Part shown: piece after piece, positions 1 to 9,213 of the stretch
Layout: each line of letters starts with the position of its first letter
Numbering within the stretch: the first letter of the stretch is position 1
Source of the DNA: an uncultured Paracoccaceae bacterium
GTDB lineage: Bacteria > Pseudomonadota > Alphaproteobacteria > Rhodobacterales > Rhodobacteraceae
DNA length: 64,000 nt
Assembly: GCA_947498985.1 (NCBI GenBank)
Contig: CANMMF010000001.1
Location: forward strand, 62,001 to 126,000
Direction: 5' to 3'
Notes under the pieces: model-generated
The model's database searches: none
Seen by the model: the letters and a program-made list of their open reading frames with translations, nothing else
What the model was told of the DNA's origin: nothing
Program-made: the position numbers and the translations under genes

Positions 1-2082
1 CAGCTTCACCCGCGCGCGCATCCCGATGGCGATCACCCGGCCGGTATCGGCCCCCATCAGCGTGCCCTGCTCGCGGTCGAAATGGAAATATTCGCGCCCC
101 AGCGTCGAGATCGGCACAAGCCCGTCCGCCCCGGTCTCATCGAGCTTCACAAAGACGCCGAACTTGGCGATCCCGCTGATCCGCCCAGTGAACTCCGCCC
201 CGATCCGGTCGCTCAGAAACGCCGCAAGATAGCGGTCCGTGGTGTCGCGCTCGGCCATCATCGAGCGCCGCTCGGTGTCGGAGATATGCTGCGCCGTCTG
301 CTCGAGTCGCTCGATATCCTCCACGCTCAGCCCGTCATCGCCCCAGCCATGCGCCGAGATCAGCGCACGATGCACGATGAGGTCCGAATAGCGCCGGATC
401 GGCGAGGTGAAATGCGCGTAGTTTTGCAGCGCCAGCCCGAAATGGCCGAAATTCTTCGGACTGTAATAGGCCTGCGTCATCGAGCGCAGCGTGGCGAAAT
501 TGATCAGCTCCGCCTCTTCGGTGCCCGCCGCATCATGCAAGAGCCGGTTGAGATGCGACGTCTTCAGCACCTGCCCCTTGGCCAGCACCAGACCGGAGGC
601 CTGCGCGGTGTCCCGCAGGCTTTCCAGCTTGTCCTCGGGCGGCTCCTCATGCACGCGGAACAGCAGCGGCGTGTCGCGCGCGATCAGCGTCTCGGCGGCG
701 GCGACATTGGCCAGCACCATACATTCCTCGATCAGCTTATGCGCTTCCAGCCGCTCGGCGAAATCCACCGAGCGCACCGTGCCATCGTCATCCAGCACCA
801 CCTTGCGCTCCGGCAGGTCCAGATCCAGCGGCTGACGGCGATTGCGCGCCGCGCGCAGCGCCTCGTAGGCCGCAAAAAGCGGGCGCAGCACCGGCTCCAG
901 CAGCGGGCCGGTGGCCTCGTTGGGATCGCCGTCGATGGCGGTCTGCACCTCCTGGTAGCTCAGCGACGCGGGCGAGCGCATCAGCCCGCGAAGAAACCCG
1001 TGAGACCGTTTCTCGCCATCCGCACCCAGCACCATGCGCACCGCAAGACAGGCCCGCGGCACCCCTTCGTGCAGCGAACACAGATCACCCGACAACCGGT
1101 CCGGCAGCATCGGCACAACGCGGTCGGGAAAATAGCTCGAATTGCCGCGTTTTTTCGCCTCACGGTCCAGTTTCGTGCACGGCCGCACGTAATGGGCGAC
1201 ATCGGCAATCGCGACCCAGAGGATATGCCCGCCGGGGTTCTTCGGATCGTCATCTGCCTCGGCAAACACCGCGTCGTCGTGATCGCGCGCGTCGGAGGGA
1301 TCGATGGTGATCAGCGGCATCTGGCGCAGATCGGTCCTCCCCTTGAGGCCCGCAGGCTTCATCGCGTCGGCCTCGGCCAGCACTTCGGGCGGGAAATCGT
1401 CGGGAATGCCGTGCTGGTGGATGGCGATCAGCGACACCGCGCGCGGCGCGCTCGGATCGCCCAGCCGCAGCACGATGCGGGCGCGCGGCAGGCCCATGCG
1501 GCCCGCGGGCCCGGCCTGTTCGGCCTCGACCAGCTCCCCCTCCTGCGCGCCGCCGGTGGCGTCGGCGGCCACCTGCCATTCGCGGTCGGCACCCTTGTCG
1601 ATGGGCAGAATGCGTCCGCCCTCGGCACTCTTGCGGAAAATGCCCACCACCTTGCGCGGGCTCTGCCCGATGCGGCGGATGAGCCGCGCCTCGTAATTGT
1701 GATCCTCCTCATGCACGACCTGCAGCCGCGCGAGGATCCGGTCCCCTTCGCCCAGCGCCGGGTCGGAGGCGCGCGGCACCACCAGCACGACGGGCTCCAC
1801 CCCCTCACCATGCCATTCCAGCGGCTGGGCAAAGAGATCGCCGTTGGCGTCAGGCTCTTTCACCTGCAACACGCTCACCGGCGGCAGCCGGTCGGGATCG
1901 CGATAGGTCTTCTTGCGCTTTTCCAGATGGCCCTCATCCGCCAGCTCGCGCAGAAGGCGTTTGAGGTCGATCCGCGCGGCCCCCTTGATGCCGAAGGCCT
2001 TGGCGATGTCGCGTTTCGCGGTGAGGGTCGGGTTGGCAGAAATCCAGTCGAGGATCTCGGCCTTGGAAGGCAGCTTGCTCAT
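1..2082 (-). CDS. rnr: Ribonuclease R, 3' end cut by window edge
   Basis: A 3'-to-5' exoribonuclease of the RNase II/R family, which degrades structured RNA in the cytoplasm. The visible 694 residues start MSKLPSKAEILDW (ATG at 2082) with a winged-helix-like N-terminus, followed by cold-shock-type OB folds and the RNB catalytic domain. The metal-binding signature DPSDARDHDDA lies at about residues 261-271. The end visible at position 1 is entering the C-terminal S1 domain, so only the tail is missing. The gene is open across its whole length. It is transcribed away from the DUF2064 gene upstream, from which about 110 bp with a repeat-like hairpin separates it. Confidence 0.95.
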   Translation of the reverse strand, partial: MSKLPSKAEILDWISANPTLTAKRDIAKAFGIKGAARIDLKRLLRELADEGHLEKRKKTYRDPDRLPPVSVLQVKEPDANGDLFAQPLEWHGEGVEPVVLVVPRASDPALGEGDRILARLQVVHEEDHNYEARLIRRIGQSPRKVVGIFRKSAEGGRILPIDKGADREWQVAADATGGAQEGELVEAEQAGPAGRMGLPRARIVLRLGDPSAPRAVSLIAIHQHGIPDDFPPEVLAEADAMKPAGLKGRTDLRQMPLITIDPSDARDHDDAVFAEADDDPKNPGGHILWVAIADVAHYVRPCTKLDREAKKRGNSSYFPDRVVPMLPDRLSGDLCSLHEGVPRACLAVRMVLGADGEKRSHGFLRGLMRSPASLSYQEVQTAIDGDPNEATGPLLEPVLRPLFAAYEALRAARNRRQPLDLDLPERKVVLDDDGTVRSVDFAERLEAHKLIEECMVLANVAAAETLIARDTPLLFRVHEEPPEDKLESLRDTAQASGLVLAKGQVLKTSHLNRLLHDAAGTEEAELINFATLRSMTQAYYSPKNFGHFGLALQNYAHFTSPIRRYSDLIVHRALISAHGWGDDGLSVEDIERLEQTAQHISDTERRSMMAERDTTDRYLAAFLSDRIGAEFTGRISGIAKFGVFVKLDETGADGLVPISTLGREYFHFDREQGTLMGADTGRVIAIGMRARVKL

Positions 2083-2151
2083 GCGCCTGCCCTAACATGC
2101 GCAAACCACAGCGTCACCGGGAAACCCGCCCGCGGTTTCATCCGGACGAAA

Positions 2152-2191
2152 AATACCTTCGGGTCCGGGGCAGCGCCGCATAAAGCGCTGC
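2152..2191 (-). repeat. Intergenic hairpin plus conserved tail, copy 1
   Basis: Between rnr and the DUF2064 gene. A stem GCAGCGC/GCGCTGC (2170-2176 with 2185-2191) encloses a CGCATAAA loop. Read on the minus strand it is followed by CCCCGGACCCGAAGGTATTT. A very similar hairpin-plus-tail occurs at 21044-21080 in the opposite orientation, so this looks like a dispersed intergenic element or a terminator-like repeat. Confidence 0.5.
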
Positions 2192-2195
2192 GGCG

Positions 2196-2783
2196 TCACT
2201 CTGCCCGCATCCGCCGCAGATCCGCCGCCCGGTCCACATCCGCCAGTTGATCGACATAAGCGACCGTCCTGCCGTTCAGCGAGGCCACCGACTCCGCCAG
2301 CGCATCGGGTGTGGACCAGCGCACGTCGGCAAGGAGGCCCGCCATCAGGCGGGATGACTGGGCCAGCCCGACCAGCCAATAGCCGCCGTCATCCGCCGGA
2401 CCAAAGACCGCCTCCGCTGAGCCCAGCGCCCGGAATGCCCGCCATATCGCCGCCCGCGTGATCCCCGGCACATCGGCGCCGATCACGCAGACCGGCCCCG
2501 GCGGCGCCGCGCGCATCGCCCGGACCATCCGCGCGCCCAGATCGCCGCCCCCCTGCGGGATGCGCAAAAATCCCCTCGGCAGCAATCGGCTCGCGCAGGC
2601 GCGATCCGGGCTGACCGCCAGCACCACCTGCCAGCGCGGATCATCGATCCGGCGCAGGAGCGACCGGACCTGATGGCGAAACCACCAGCAGGCGGCGACA
2701 TGGCCGATCTCCGCCCCCAGCCGCGTCTTCACCCGCCCGGGGCGTGGCTCTTTCAGCATCACCACAAGCGTGCGGTCAGGCAA
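2196..2783 (-). CDS. DUF2064 / TIGR04282-type glycosyltransferase-like protein
   Basis: 195 residues starting [22 protein letters not shown], the hallmark N-terminus of the DUF2064 (TIGR04282, 'arsenosugar biosynthesis glycosyltransferase-like') family, a nucleotidyltransferase-like GT-A fold. Further family features are VIGADVPGI and the [13 protein letters not shown] segment in the middle. The actual substrate is not known for most members. Its start overlaps the end of dapE by 8 bp on the same strand, so the two are probably co-transcribed and translationally coupled. The overlap need not imply a shared pathway. Confidence 0.85.
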   Translation of the reverse strand: MPDRTLVVMLKEPRPGRVKTRLGAEIGHVAACWWFRHQVRSLLRRIDDPRWQVVLAVSPDRACASRLLPRGFLRIPQGGGDLGARMVRAMRAAPPGPVCVIGADVPGITRAAIWRAFRALGSAEAVFGPADDGGYWLVGLAQSSRLMAGLLADVRWSTPDALAESVASLNGRTVAYVDQLADVDRAADLRRMRAE

Positions 2784-3921
2784 AGTAATCCCTCAGGATA
2801 CGCGCGTAGATCGTCTTGAGCTGATGGATCTGCGCCACCTCCACCCGTTCGTCGACCGCATGCATGGTCTTGCCGACCAGACCGAATTCGACCACCGGGC
2901 AGTGATCTTTCACAAAGCGCGCATCCGAGGTGCCGCCGGTGGTCGAAAGCTCCGGCTCGCGGTTGGTCTCGGCCTTCACCGCGCGGGCAACCAGATCCGA
3001 AAGATCCCCGGGCGGCGTCAGGAACGCCTCACCCGAGACCTTGACCCGCAGCTCTGTCTGCGTGCCGAACTCGGCATCCACGCGCGCCGCCTCCTGCGCC
3101 AGCCATGTGCCGAGCGACGCGCCGGAATGGCTGTCGTTGAAGCGAATGTTGACGGTGGCGCGGGTCTTTTCGGGGATCACATTTGTCGCGGGATTGCCGG
3201 TGTCGATGCCGACCACCGCCAGCGTAGAGGCATCGAAATGCGCGGTGCCCTCATCCAGCGTGTGGCCCGACAGCCGGTCCATCAGCCGCGCCATCGCGGG
3301 CATCGGGTTGAGCGCGCGGTGCGGATAGGCCGAATGCCCCTGCTTGCCGGTCACGGTGAAGAAGGCGTTGAGCGACCCGCGCCGCCCGATCTTCATCATC
3401 TGTCCCATGAAATCGGGGCTGGTCGGCTCCCCGACAAGGCAGACGGACATGGTCTCATCCTCGGCCTTCATCCAGTCCAGAAGCGCCACGGTGCCGTCCA
3501 GCGCATCGCCTTCCTCATCGCCGGTGATGGTCAGGATGACCGCCCCTTCGGGAGGATCCGTCTGCACCAGATCCACCGCCGCCGCGACAAAGGCGGCGAC
3601 GCCCGATTTCATGTCCGTCGTGCCGCGGCCATACATGAAGCCGTCGACGATCTCTGCGCCGAACGGGTCATGTGTCCAGTCCTCGCGCTGGCCAATGGGC
3701 ACGACGTCGGTATGCCCGTTGAAGCCAAAGCTGCGGGCCGCGCCCTTCTCGCCCCAGCGGGCAAAAAGGTTGCAGATGCCACCGCGCTCGATGCGCGTGC
3801 ACTGAAAACCCGCTTCCTCCAGCAGCGCCTGCAACACCGTCAGGGCGCCGTCGTCCTGCGGCGTCACGGAAGCGCAGCGCACAAGCCGCGCGGTCAGATC
3901 GACGGGATCAACGGGTGACAT
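2776..3921 (-). CDS. dapE: Succinyl-diaminopimelate desuccinylase
   Basis: M20-family zinc peptidase that removes succinate from N-succinyl-LL-diaminopimelate in lysine and cell-wall precursor synthesis. Metal-site motifs visible are [10 protein letters not shown] (first His), the GTTDMKSG bridging Asp region and ITGDEEGDA (catalytic Glu pair). The length of 381 residues is normal. The open frame runs further upstream, but I chose the ATG at 3921 because AGGAGA sits just before it and the protein then begins [14 protein letters not shown] as in homologues. dapD, the enzyme two steps earlier in the succinylase branch, lies about 4 kb away at 7813-8640, so the pathway genes are loosely clustered rather than in one operon. 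Confidence 0.96.
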   Translation of the reverse strand: MSPVDPVDLTARLVRCASVTPQDDGALTVLQALLEEAGFQCTRIERGGICNLFARWGEKGAARSFGFNGHTDVVPIGQREDWTHDPFGAEIVDGFMYGRGTTDMKSGVAAFVAAAVDLVQTDPPEGAVILTITGDEEGDALDGTVALLDWMKAEDETMSVCLVGEPTSPDFMGQMMKIGRRGSLNAFFTVTGKQGHSAYPHRALNPMPAMARLMDRLSGHTLDEGTAHFDASTLAVVGIDTGNPATNVIPEKTRATVNIRFNDSHSGASLGTWLAQEAARVDAEFGTQTELRVKVSGEAFLTPPGDLSDLVARAVKAETNREPELSTTGGTSDARFVKDHCPVVEFGLVGKTMHAVDERVEVAQIHQLKTIYARILRDYFA

Positions 3922-4047
3922 CGGCGGCTCTCCTCTGCTGGGCCCAGGCCCATTGCGTCCCCGCTGGCTACCGCGCGCGGCTGACGATGGCAAATGTGGC
4001 GCAATTGCATCGCCCATGCAGCGCAGAAGGGGCCCGGGCGCGGCAAT

Positions 4048-4062
4048 TCTTAATAAACCGTT
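4048..4062. promoter_or_regulatory. CtrA-like site (TTAA-N7-TTAC)
   Basis: TTAATAAACCGTTAC in the dapE/Hint-gene divergent region. It fits the CtrA consensus TTAA-N7-TTAA except for the last base. It lies about 140 bp before the Hint gene start. Single imperfect site, so weak on its own. Confidence 0.3.
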
Positions 4063-4199
4063 ACGTTTTGTGCTACCTGTCTGAAAACAGAACAAAAAGC
4101 CCAAGGCAGGCAAGCAGGACTCCGGACAGACGCGGGATCACCGGACCAACCGGCGGCGCGGCATTGTCATTTCCTGCCGAGGCGGAAAACGAGGCAGGC

Positions 4200-5777
4200 A
4201 TGGTTGCGGCATCCGAGTTGCCCATCAACACAAATGCGTCCGCGCTGCAGATGGCGCAGGCGATCATGGGCGACGGCGTCTCCGTCGTCTCGGCCAGCTA
4301 TTCGGGCGACAGCCGCTCTTCGGGGATCTTTTCGGACGGGCTGAACACCTCTCCCGGTGTGGCGCCCAGCGACACCGGGGTGATCCTGTCCACCGGCCGC
4401 GCGTCGGATTTCACCCGCTCCTTCGGGTCGTCGAACCAGCGCACCAACACCTCCACCAACACCAGCGGCCAGAACAACAACAGCGATTTCAACGCCGCCG
4501 CCGGTGCGCGCACCTATGACGCGTCCTACATGGACATCGATTTCATTCCCACCGGCAGCACGATGACCATGCAATTCGTGTTCTCGTCCGAGGAATATCC
4601 CGAATACCAGAACTCACTGTACCAGGATTTTGTCGGCGTCTGGATCAATGGCGTCCAGGTCGAGCTTTCGGTCGGGGATGGCGATGTCGATCCGCGCAAC
4701 CTGAACGACGGCTCCAACGAAAACCTCTATGTCAACAACACACAGGACCAGTTCAACACCGAGATGGACGGGTTCACCATCACCATGACGCTGACGATTC
4801 CGGTCAATGCGGGGCAGGTGAACTCGATCCGCATCGGCGTCGCCGACGTGGTGGATTCAAACTACGATTCCAATCTGCTCATCGCCGCCAACAGCGTGCA
4901 GACCACGCTGGTGGCGATGCGGGACGAGGTGGAGATTTACCCCAACGGCACCAAGATCGTCGATGCGCTTGGCAATGACATCAACAACACCGGCGGCACC
5001 CTGACAATCACCCATATCAATGGGGTTGCGGTATCGGCGGGTGATACGGTGACGTTGAATACCGGCCAGCAGGTGACGCTGAACGCCGACGGCACGCTGT
5101 CGGTGACAGGCGATGGCGATGTCGAAACGATAAATTTCACCTATACCGCCGAAAGCAGCACCGGTCAGTCGGATGTGGGCTTTGTCACGGTGGATTCGGT
5201 GCCCTGTTTTGTCGCGGGCACGATGATTGACACGCCGGACGGGCGCGTGCCGGTGCAACGGCTGAGCCCGGGTGACCTTGTGACCACGCGCGATCACGGT
5301 GCGCAAAGCGTGCGCTGGGTCGGGCGCCGCGAGGTCCCGGCCATCGGCCCCCACGCGCCGGTCCGGATCGAGGGCGGCACATTGGGCGACCACCAGACCC
5401 TGATGGTGTCACCGCAGCACCGCGTGCTGGTGCAGGATATCATGGCCCACCTGCTGTTCGAGGAACCGGAGGTGCTGGCCGCCGCGAAATACCTCATCAA
5501 CGGGCACAGCGTGCGACCGGTCGAGGGCGGAACGGTCGAATATGTTCACATCCTCTTCGATCACCATGAGATCATCTGCGCCAACGGGTTGCTCAGCGAA
5601 AGTTTCTTTCCCGGCGACTGCACAAGCAGCCTCTTTGATGCCGAAACGCTGGCCGAGATCACTTCGCTCTTTCCCGAGCTCAACCCCGAGGACGGCACAG
5701 GCTACGGCCCCGCCGCCCGCCGGATCCTGCGCCGCTACGAGGCCCAGCTGCTCTACCCGGTCGAGGGGGCGGCGTGA
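4200..5777 (+). CDS. Secreted choice-of-anchor L protein with C-terminal Hint domain
   Basis: 525 residues from the ATG at 4200. An upstream extension of the frame exists, but GAGGCA precedes this ATG and the domain begins right after it. Residues about 5-210 form a choice-of-anchor-L-type domain (NTNASALQMAQAIMGDGV, FSSEEYPEY). A beta-rich repeat region follows, then a Hint (hedgehog/intein) domain from about 334. The Hint nucleophile is Cys336 (VPCFVAGT), and the block-B His is H407 (SPQHRVLV). Such proteins are common in roseobacters, probably surface or exported, with self-processing inferred from the Hint fold. No classical signal peptide is visible. The stop codon overlaps the next gene's GTG start, so the two are translationally coupled. 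Confidence 0.85.
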   Translation: MVAASELPINTNASALQMAQAIMGDGVSVVSASYSGDSRSSGIFSDGLNTSPGVAPSDTGVILSTGRASDFTRSFGSSNQRTNTSTNTSGQNNNSDFNAAAGARTYDASYMDIDFIPTGSTMTMQFVFSSEEYPEYQNSLYQDFVGVWINGVQVELSVGDGDVDPRNLNDGSNENLYVNNTQDQFNTEMDGFTITMTLTIPVNAGQVNSIRIGVADVVDSNYDSNLLIAANSVQTTLVAMRDEVEIYPNGTKIVDALGNDINNTGGTLTITHINGVAVSAGDTVTLNTGQQVTLNADGTLSVTGDGDVETINFTYTAESSTGQSDVGFVTVDSVPCFVAGTMIDTPDGRVPVQRLSPGDLVTTRDHGAQSVRWVGRREVPAIGPHAPVRIEGGTLGDHQTLMVSPQHRVLVQDIMAHLLFEEPEVLAAAKYLINGHSVRPVEGGTVEYVHILFDHHEIICANGLLSESFFPGDCTSSLFDAETLAEITSLFPELNPEDGTGYGPAARRILRRYEAQLLYPVEGAA

Positions 5778-6847
5778 GCTGGATCGCGATCACCGGGCAG
5801 GACCGCAGCTGGCTCTGCGCCGGGACGTTCGAGGGCACCGCGTCCGCGCGCATGCATCTGATGCCGCGCGGCTCGTTGCTGATCGAAACCCGCCTGTCCC
5901 CCGAAGGCCGTCCGCAGACATTGCTGTCGCACACGCGGCGATATCCGTGGCCCGCCAGCCTGTCGATCCGCGCGGTTCCGGGCGGGGGTATCGTGCTTGT
6001 CATGAGCCAGGGCGACGACGTGTTCCACACGGTGCTGCCGCTCAACCACGATGCGCGCATGGATATCCTGCGTGTTACCTTCGTCTGGGACAGCGAGAAG
6101 GGCGAGGGGCGGCTGTCGGTCGAAAACCCCGAGAGCGACGCGGTGTCAGTGCAGCTGACCCCCGCGCCGCCACCGCTGATGCTGGAAGACATCTACACAC
6201 TTGTCCGCCGCCCGCAGCTTGTCGAGCGCGACAGCGACGTGATTTTCTTTGCCGTCTCCTCGGAGGCAGAGCCGATCGGTCCGATGCCCGCGCTGACCGC
6301 ACAGGTTCCGGTTCTGACCGGCGCCGGTTTTCGCCCCGTGGGGGATCTGGAATGCGGCGATACCGTGCGCACCTACCGCTCTGGCCTCGTCCCGGTGCTG
6401 CACCGCGTCACGCGCCGGGTGCCCGCGATGGGGTCGTTCCAGCCGGTGCGCCTCCGCGCGCCCTATTTCGGTTTGCAACGCGACATGATCGTGTCGCCGC
6501 AGCAACGTCTGGTGATCGGCGGCTCGGAGGTCGAGTACCTCTTCGGCTACGAAAAGGTGCTGGTGCCCGCCTCGACCCTGGTGAACGGGCAAGCGGCGAT
6601 CTACGAGGACGAGCACATGACCGTGCGCTATCACGGCCTGCTCTTGCCGAACCATGAGCCGGTGATCACCGCGGGCACCGAGATCGAAACGATCTATGCC
6701 GGTCGCCTGCGCCGGCGCCGGAACCGGGTGGCTCAGACGCTGCTGCGCGATTGCCCGGTCAAGCTGCTTCCGGAACACGCGCGGGCGGGGCTGAAGGTGC
6801 TGAAGCAATTCGAAGCGATCACCCTGGCCGAGGCGCGTGCGGCCTGA
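5774..6847 (+). CDS. Hint-like protein lacking the catalytic residues
   Basis: 357 residues starting at GTG 5774, whose GTGA overlaps the TGA stop of the preceding Hint protein. An N-terminal region of about 170 residues (WIAITGQDRSWLC...) is followed by a Hint-type fold. In the alignment with the upstream protein the nucleophile Cys is replaced by Val180 (QVPVLTGAGF), and the block-B His by Gln244 (SPQQRLVI). The rest of the fold is kept, including DLECGDTVRT and the C-terminal HGLLLPNHEPV block. It therefore looks like a structural or partner paralog that cannot self-cleave. Function unknown. Confidence 0.8.
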   Translation: MSWIAITGQDRSWLCAGTFEGTASARMHLMPRGSLLIETRLSPEGRPQTLLSHTRRYPWPASLSIRAVPGGGIVLVMSQGDDVFHTVLPLNHDARMDILRVTFVWDSEKGEGRLSVENPESDAVSVQLTPAPPPLMLEDIYTLVRRPQLVERDSDVIFFAVSSEAEPIGPMPALTAQVPVLTGAGFRPVGDLECGDTVRTYRSGLVPVLHRVTRRVPAMGSFQPVRLRAPYFGLQRDMIVSPQQRLVIGGSEVEYLFGYEKVLVPASTLVNGQAAIYEDEHMTVRYHGLLLPNHEPVITAGTEIETIYAGRLRRRRNRVAQTLLRDCPVKLLPEHARAGLKVLKQFEAITLAEARAA

Positions 6848-6954
6848 GCATAGCTGGCTCGGTCATGATGCCGGGAGACCGCGCCATTCTCGGGGTATGT
6901 ATTGAGGCTGAAGTTTCGCGAATGGCACGCGCGCCAGACCGGGCGGGGGGGGGG

Positions 6955-7275
6955 TCAATCGAAAAACGGGGAGACCTGCGCCACGATGACCGCGTTCTCG
7001 GCCAGTGCCCGGTCCATCAACGCCTGTTCCTCGGGGTCGATCTCGTGGCCCTGCGCGCGCCGTTCGTCGGATGTGCCGTAACCCGTCACGTCGAGCGGCG
7101 CCATATCGGCCTGTTTGAGGATCGCCACCGTTTCGCGCACCGCTTCGGCCTCATCGACCCCGGAGGCAAAGCACATCAGCGCCGCACCGGTTGCCTTTTT
7201 CGGCAGACCGTCCCCAGCCTTGCGCCCGACCTCGACGAGGAGCGTATAGACTTGCTGACGGCTGGGTTTTGACAT
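6955..7275 (-). CDS. Conserved hypothetical protein, 106 aa
   Basis: Small soluble protein starting MSKPSRQQVYTLLVEVGRKAG, with a clear ribosome site (AGGAGG) about 10 bases before the ATG at 7275. I recognise no catalytic motif. Sequence is mostly alpha-helical in character (VDEAEAVRETVAILKQA) with an acidic C-terminus. A run of ten G residues (6945-6954) directly abuts the stop codon. It lies alone on the minus strand, upstream of a YeaQ-type membrane protein. Real gene likely from codon use and RBS; function not assigned. Confidence 0.65.
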   Translation of the reverse strand: MSKPSRQQVYTLLVEVGRKAGDGLPKKATGAALMCFASGVDEAEAVRETVAILKQADMAPLDVTGYGTSDERRAQGHEIDPEEQALMDRALAENAVIVAQVSPFFD

Positions 7276-7347
7276 CGCGCGGGGCCTCCTGACCTGCCGC
7301 GCGGGATGCGGTTTTCAAGGCCGATTGTCAACGTCGCGACGGGCGTG

Positions 7348-7593
7348 TCAGCTTTTCAGCTTGCGCCAGACGAAGATCAGAAGCGCAGCACCCCCCGCGC
7401 CGACCACAAGCTGCGGCAGCCAGCTGCGTTCGGCGTAGATGCCCAACAGCGACAGAACGGCGTTCAGCACAACTGCGCCGACGATGCCCAGCACGATGTT
7501 GAGCAGCAATCCGGTCTCTGCCTTCATGATCATGCTGGCGATCCAGCCGGCCAAACCGCCGACGATGATGGAGGCGATGATTCCCAGTCCCAT
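7348..7593 (-). CDS. GlsB/YeaQ/YmgE-family stress-response membrane protein
   Basis: 81-residue, highly hydrophobic protein with three membrane segments (IIASIIVGGLAGWIASMIM; LLLNIVLGIVGAVVLNAVL; LVVGAGGAALLIFVW). The glycine pattern GGLAGW and NIVLGIVGA is typical of the 'transglycosylase-associated' family. These are inner-membrane proteins induced by general stress in several bacteria; their biochemical role is unresolved. AAGGGAC precedes the ATG at 7593. No operon partner is evident. Confidence 0.9.
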   Translation of the reverse strand: MGLGIIASIIVGGLAGWIASMIMKAETGLLLNIVLGIVGAVVLNAVLSLLGIYAERSWLPQLVVGAGGAALLIFVWRKLKS

Positions 7594-7694
7594 GGTTGTC
7601 CCTTTCGGTAACTCGTGATGGCAACGCGCCCGCGCGCCGGGGGTTCCGCGCGCGCGTCACAAATGGCGAAGCTTTTTTGGCGGCAGCGGTTCCG

Positions 7695-7715
7695 GATTGC
7701 CGGATCCCGGCAATC
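7695..7715. repeat. Perfect 9-bp stem hairpin downstream of dapD
   Basis: GATTGCCGG-ATC-CCGGCAATC. It sits between dapD (minus strand, ends 7813) and the YeaQ-family gene. There is no U-tract on either side, so it is a possible 3'-end stabilising hairpin of dapD mRNA rather than a classic terminator. Confidence 0.45.
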
Positions 7716-7812
7716 TCGCCCGGTTTCAACTGCGCGACATAATCGAACAGGCAAGGCTGGCGACCCCACTCCCGGAGCAAACCCGGTGCCCGGACCGGCC
7801 GAAAGCCGCGCG

Positions 7813-8640
7813 TCAGTCGCGCAGCAGCTCGTTGATGCCGGTCTTGGAGCGGGTCCGCTCGTCGACGCGTTTCACGATCACCGCGCAATAGAGGTTGATG
7901 CCGTTCTTCGACGGCATCGAGCCCGAGACCACCACCGAATAGGGCGGCACTTCGCCATACATCACCTCGCCACTATCGCGATCCACGATCTTGGTGGACT
8001 GGCCGATATAGACCCCCATTCCCAGCACCGAGCCCTCGCGGACGATGCACCCCTCGACGACCTCGGACCGCGCGCCGATGAAGCAATTGTCCTCGATGAT
8101 CGTCGGGCCCGCCTGCATCGGCTCCAGCACGCCGCCGATGCCCACACCACCCGACAGATGCACGTTCTTGCCGATCTGCGCGCAGGAGCCGACAGTGGCC
8201 CAGGTGTCGACCATCGTGCCCTCATCGACATAGGCGCCAAGGTTCACGAAAGACGGCATCAGCACCACGCCCGGTGCGATATAGGCGCTCTTGCGTACGA
8301 TGCAGTTCGGCACGGCGCGGAACCCCGCCGCCTTCCACTGATTGTCGCCCCAGCCCAGAAACTTGCTGTCGACCTTGTCCCACCAGCCGCCGCCCTGCGG
8401 TCCGCCGGGCTGGATCTCCATGTCCTTGATGCGGAAGCCCAGCAGCACCGCCTTCTTGGCCCACTGGTTCACATGCCAGTCACCGCTCTCCTGCCGCTCC
8501 GCGACCCGCAACTGGCCGCTGTCCAGCGCATTGAGCGTGTCCTCGATGGCCTCGCGCGTCTCGCCTCCGGTTGACGGCGTGATCTCGGCCCGGTTCTCCC
8601 AGGCGGCTTCGATGGCGGTTTCAAGCTCATGGTTGGACAT
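7813..8640 (-). CDS. dapD: Tetrahydrodipicolinate N-succinyltransferase
   Basis: Transfers succinyl from succinyl-CoA to 2,3,4,5-tetrahydropyridine-2,6-dicarboxylate in diaminopimelate/lysine synthesis. 275 residues, the normal length. An N-terminal helical domain ([16 protein letters not shown]) is followed by a left-handed beta-helix of hexapeptide repeats ([20 protein letters not shown], then further hexads to about residue 230). The signature [11 protein letters not shown] is intact. It is transcribed alone on the minus strand between the YeaQ-family gene and the BLUF gene. It belongs to the same pathway as dapE (2776-3921) and asd (13396-14418). Confidence 0.97.
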   Translation of the reverse strand: MSNHELETAIEAAWENRAEITPSTGGETREAIEDTLNALDSGQLRVAERQESGDWHVNQWAKKAVLLGFRIKDMEIQPGGPQGGGWWDKVDSKFLGWGDNQWKAAGFRAVPNCIVRKSAYIAPGVVLMPSFVNLGAYVDEGTMVDTWATVGSCAQIGKNVHLSGGVGIGGVLEPMQAGPTIIEDNCFIGARSEVVEGCIVREGSVLGMGVYIGQSTKIVDRDSGEVMYGEVPPYSVVVSGSMPSKNGINLYCAVIVKRVDERTRSKTGINELLRD

Positions 8641-8722
8641 TGCAAAGGCTCCCGTCGCGCTGCATCGTCCGCCGACATAAAGCCGCCTGCCTCCAAGTGC
8701 AATCGTTCCGCGCGCCGGGCGC

Positions 8723-9145
8723 TCACGCCTCTACATTCAGGCCTTCATCGACGACGGTGACGATCATGTCCCAGATCTCCTGACCGGTCATTGCGTCCGG
8801 CTGCAGCACGGCAGGCAGCCGGATGTCGCGGAACCGTTGCTGAACGTCCGCCGTCACCCGGGTGCCACACATCTCCCAGCCCTTGAAGGAGCGTTGCGGG
8901 ATCTGGTCGAACAGCGTCAGAACGAGGTTTTCATGCCTGGCGTCCTGCATGATGGTCTGCAGCATTGTCGTGAGGGTTGATCGCGGCCCTTCCAGGATCT
9001 GCACGAAGTTCCGCTCGTCGAACAGCAGCGCACCGGTAAGGTCCAGGCGCCGGTTGTTGCGCGTCGAGGTCGTAAGGATCGCCTCCACCTCCTCCGGATC
9101 GACGGTCAGGCATTTCGAAAAATAGATTGCGTGGCAAAGGGTCAT
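8723..9145 (-). CDS. Short BLUF-domain blue-light sensor
   Basis: 140 residues that are almost entirely one BLUF (FAD-binding blue-light) domain. The residues of the flavin hydrogen-bond network are all present: Tyr8 (AIYFSKC), Asn31 ([11 protein letters not shown]), Gln49 (NFVQILEG), and Trp90/Met92 (FKGWEMC). The motif DARHENL also fits. No output domain is attached, so it should signal through a protein partner as other single-domain BLUF proteins do. It stands alone on the minus strand upstream of dapD; no obvious partner gene is adjacent. Confidence 0.9.
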   Translation of the reverse strand: MTLCHAIYFSKCLTVDPEEVEAILTTSTRNNRRLDLTGALLFDERNFVQILEGPRSTLTTMLQTIMQDARHENLVLTLFDQIPQRSFKGWEMCGTRVTADVQQRFRDIRLPAVLQPDAMTGQEIWDMIVTVVDEGLNVEA

Positions 9146-9213
9146 CTCATTATCCCGACTGGTTGCGGGAAAGCTAGCGCGGCGAACCCTAAGATTTCGA
9201 CAAGGCGTCCGCT

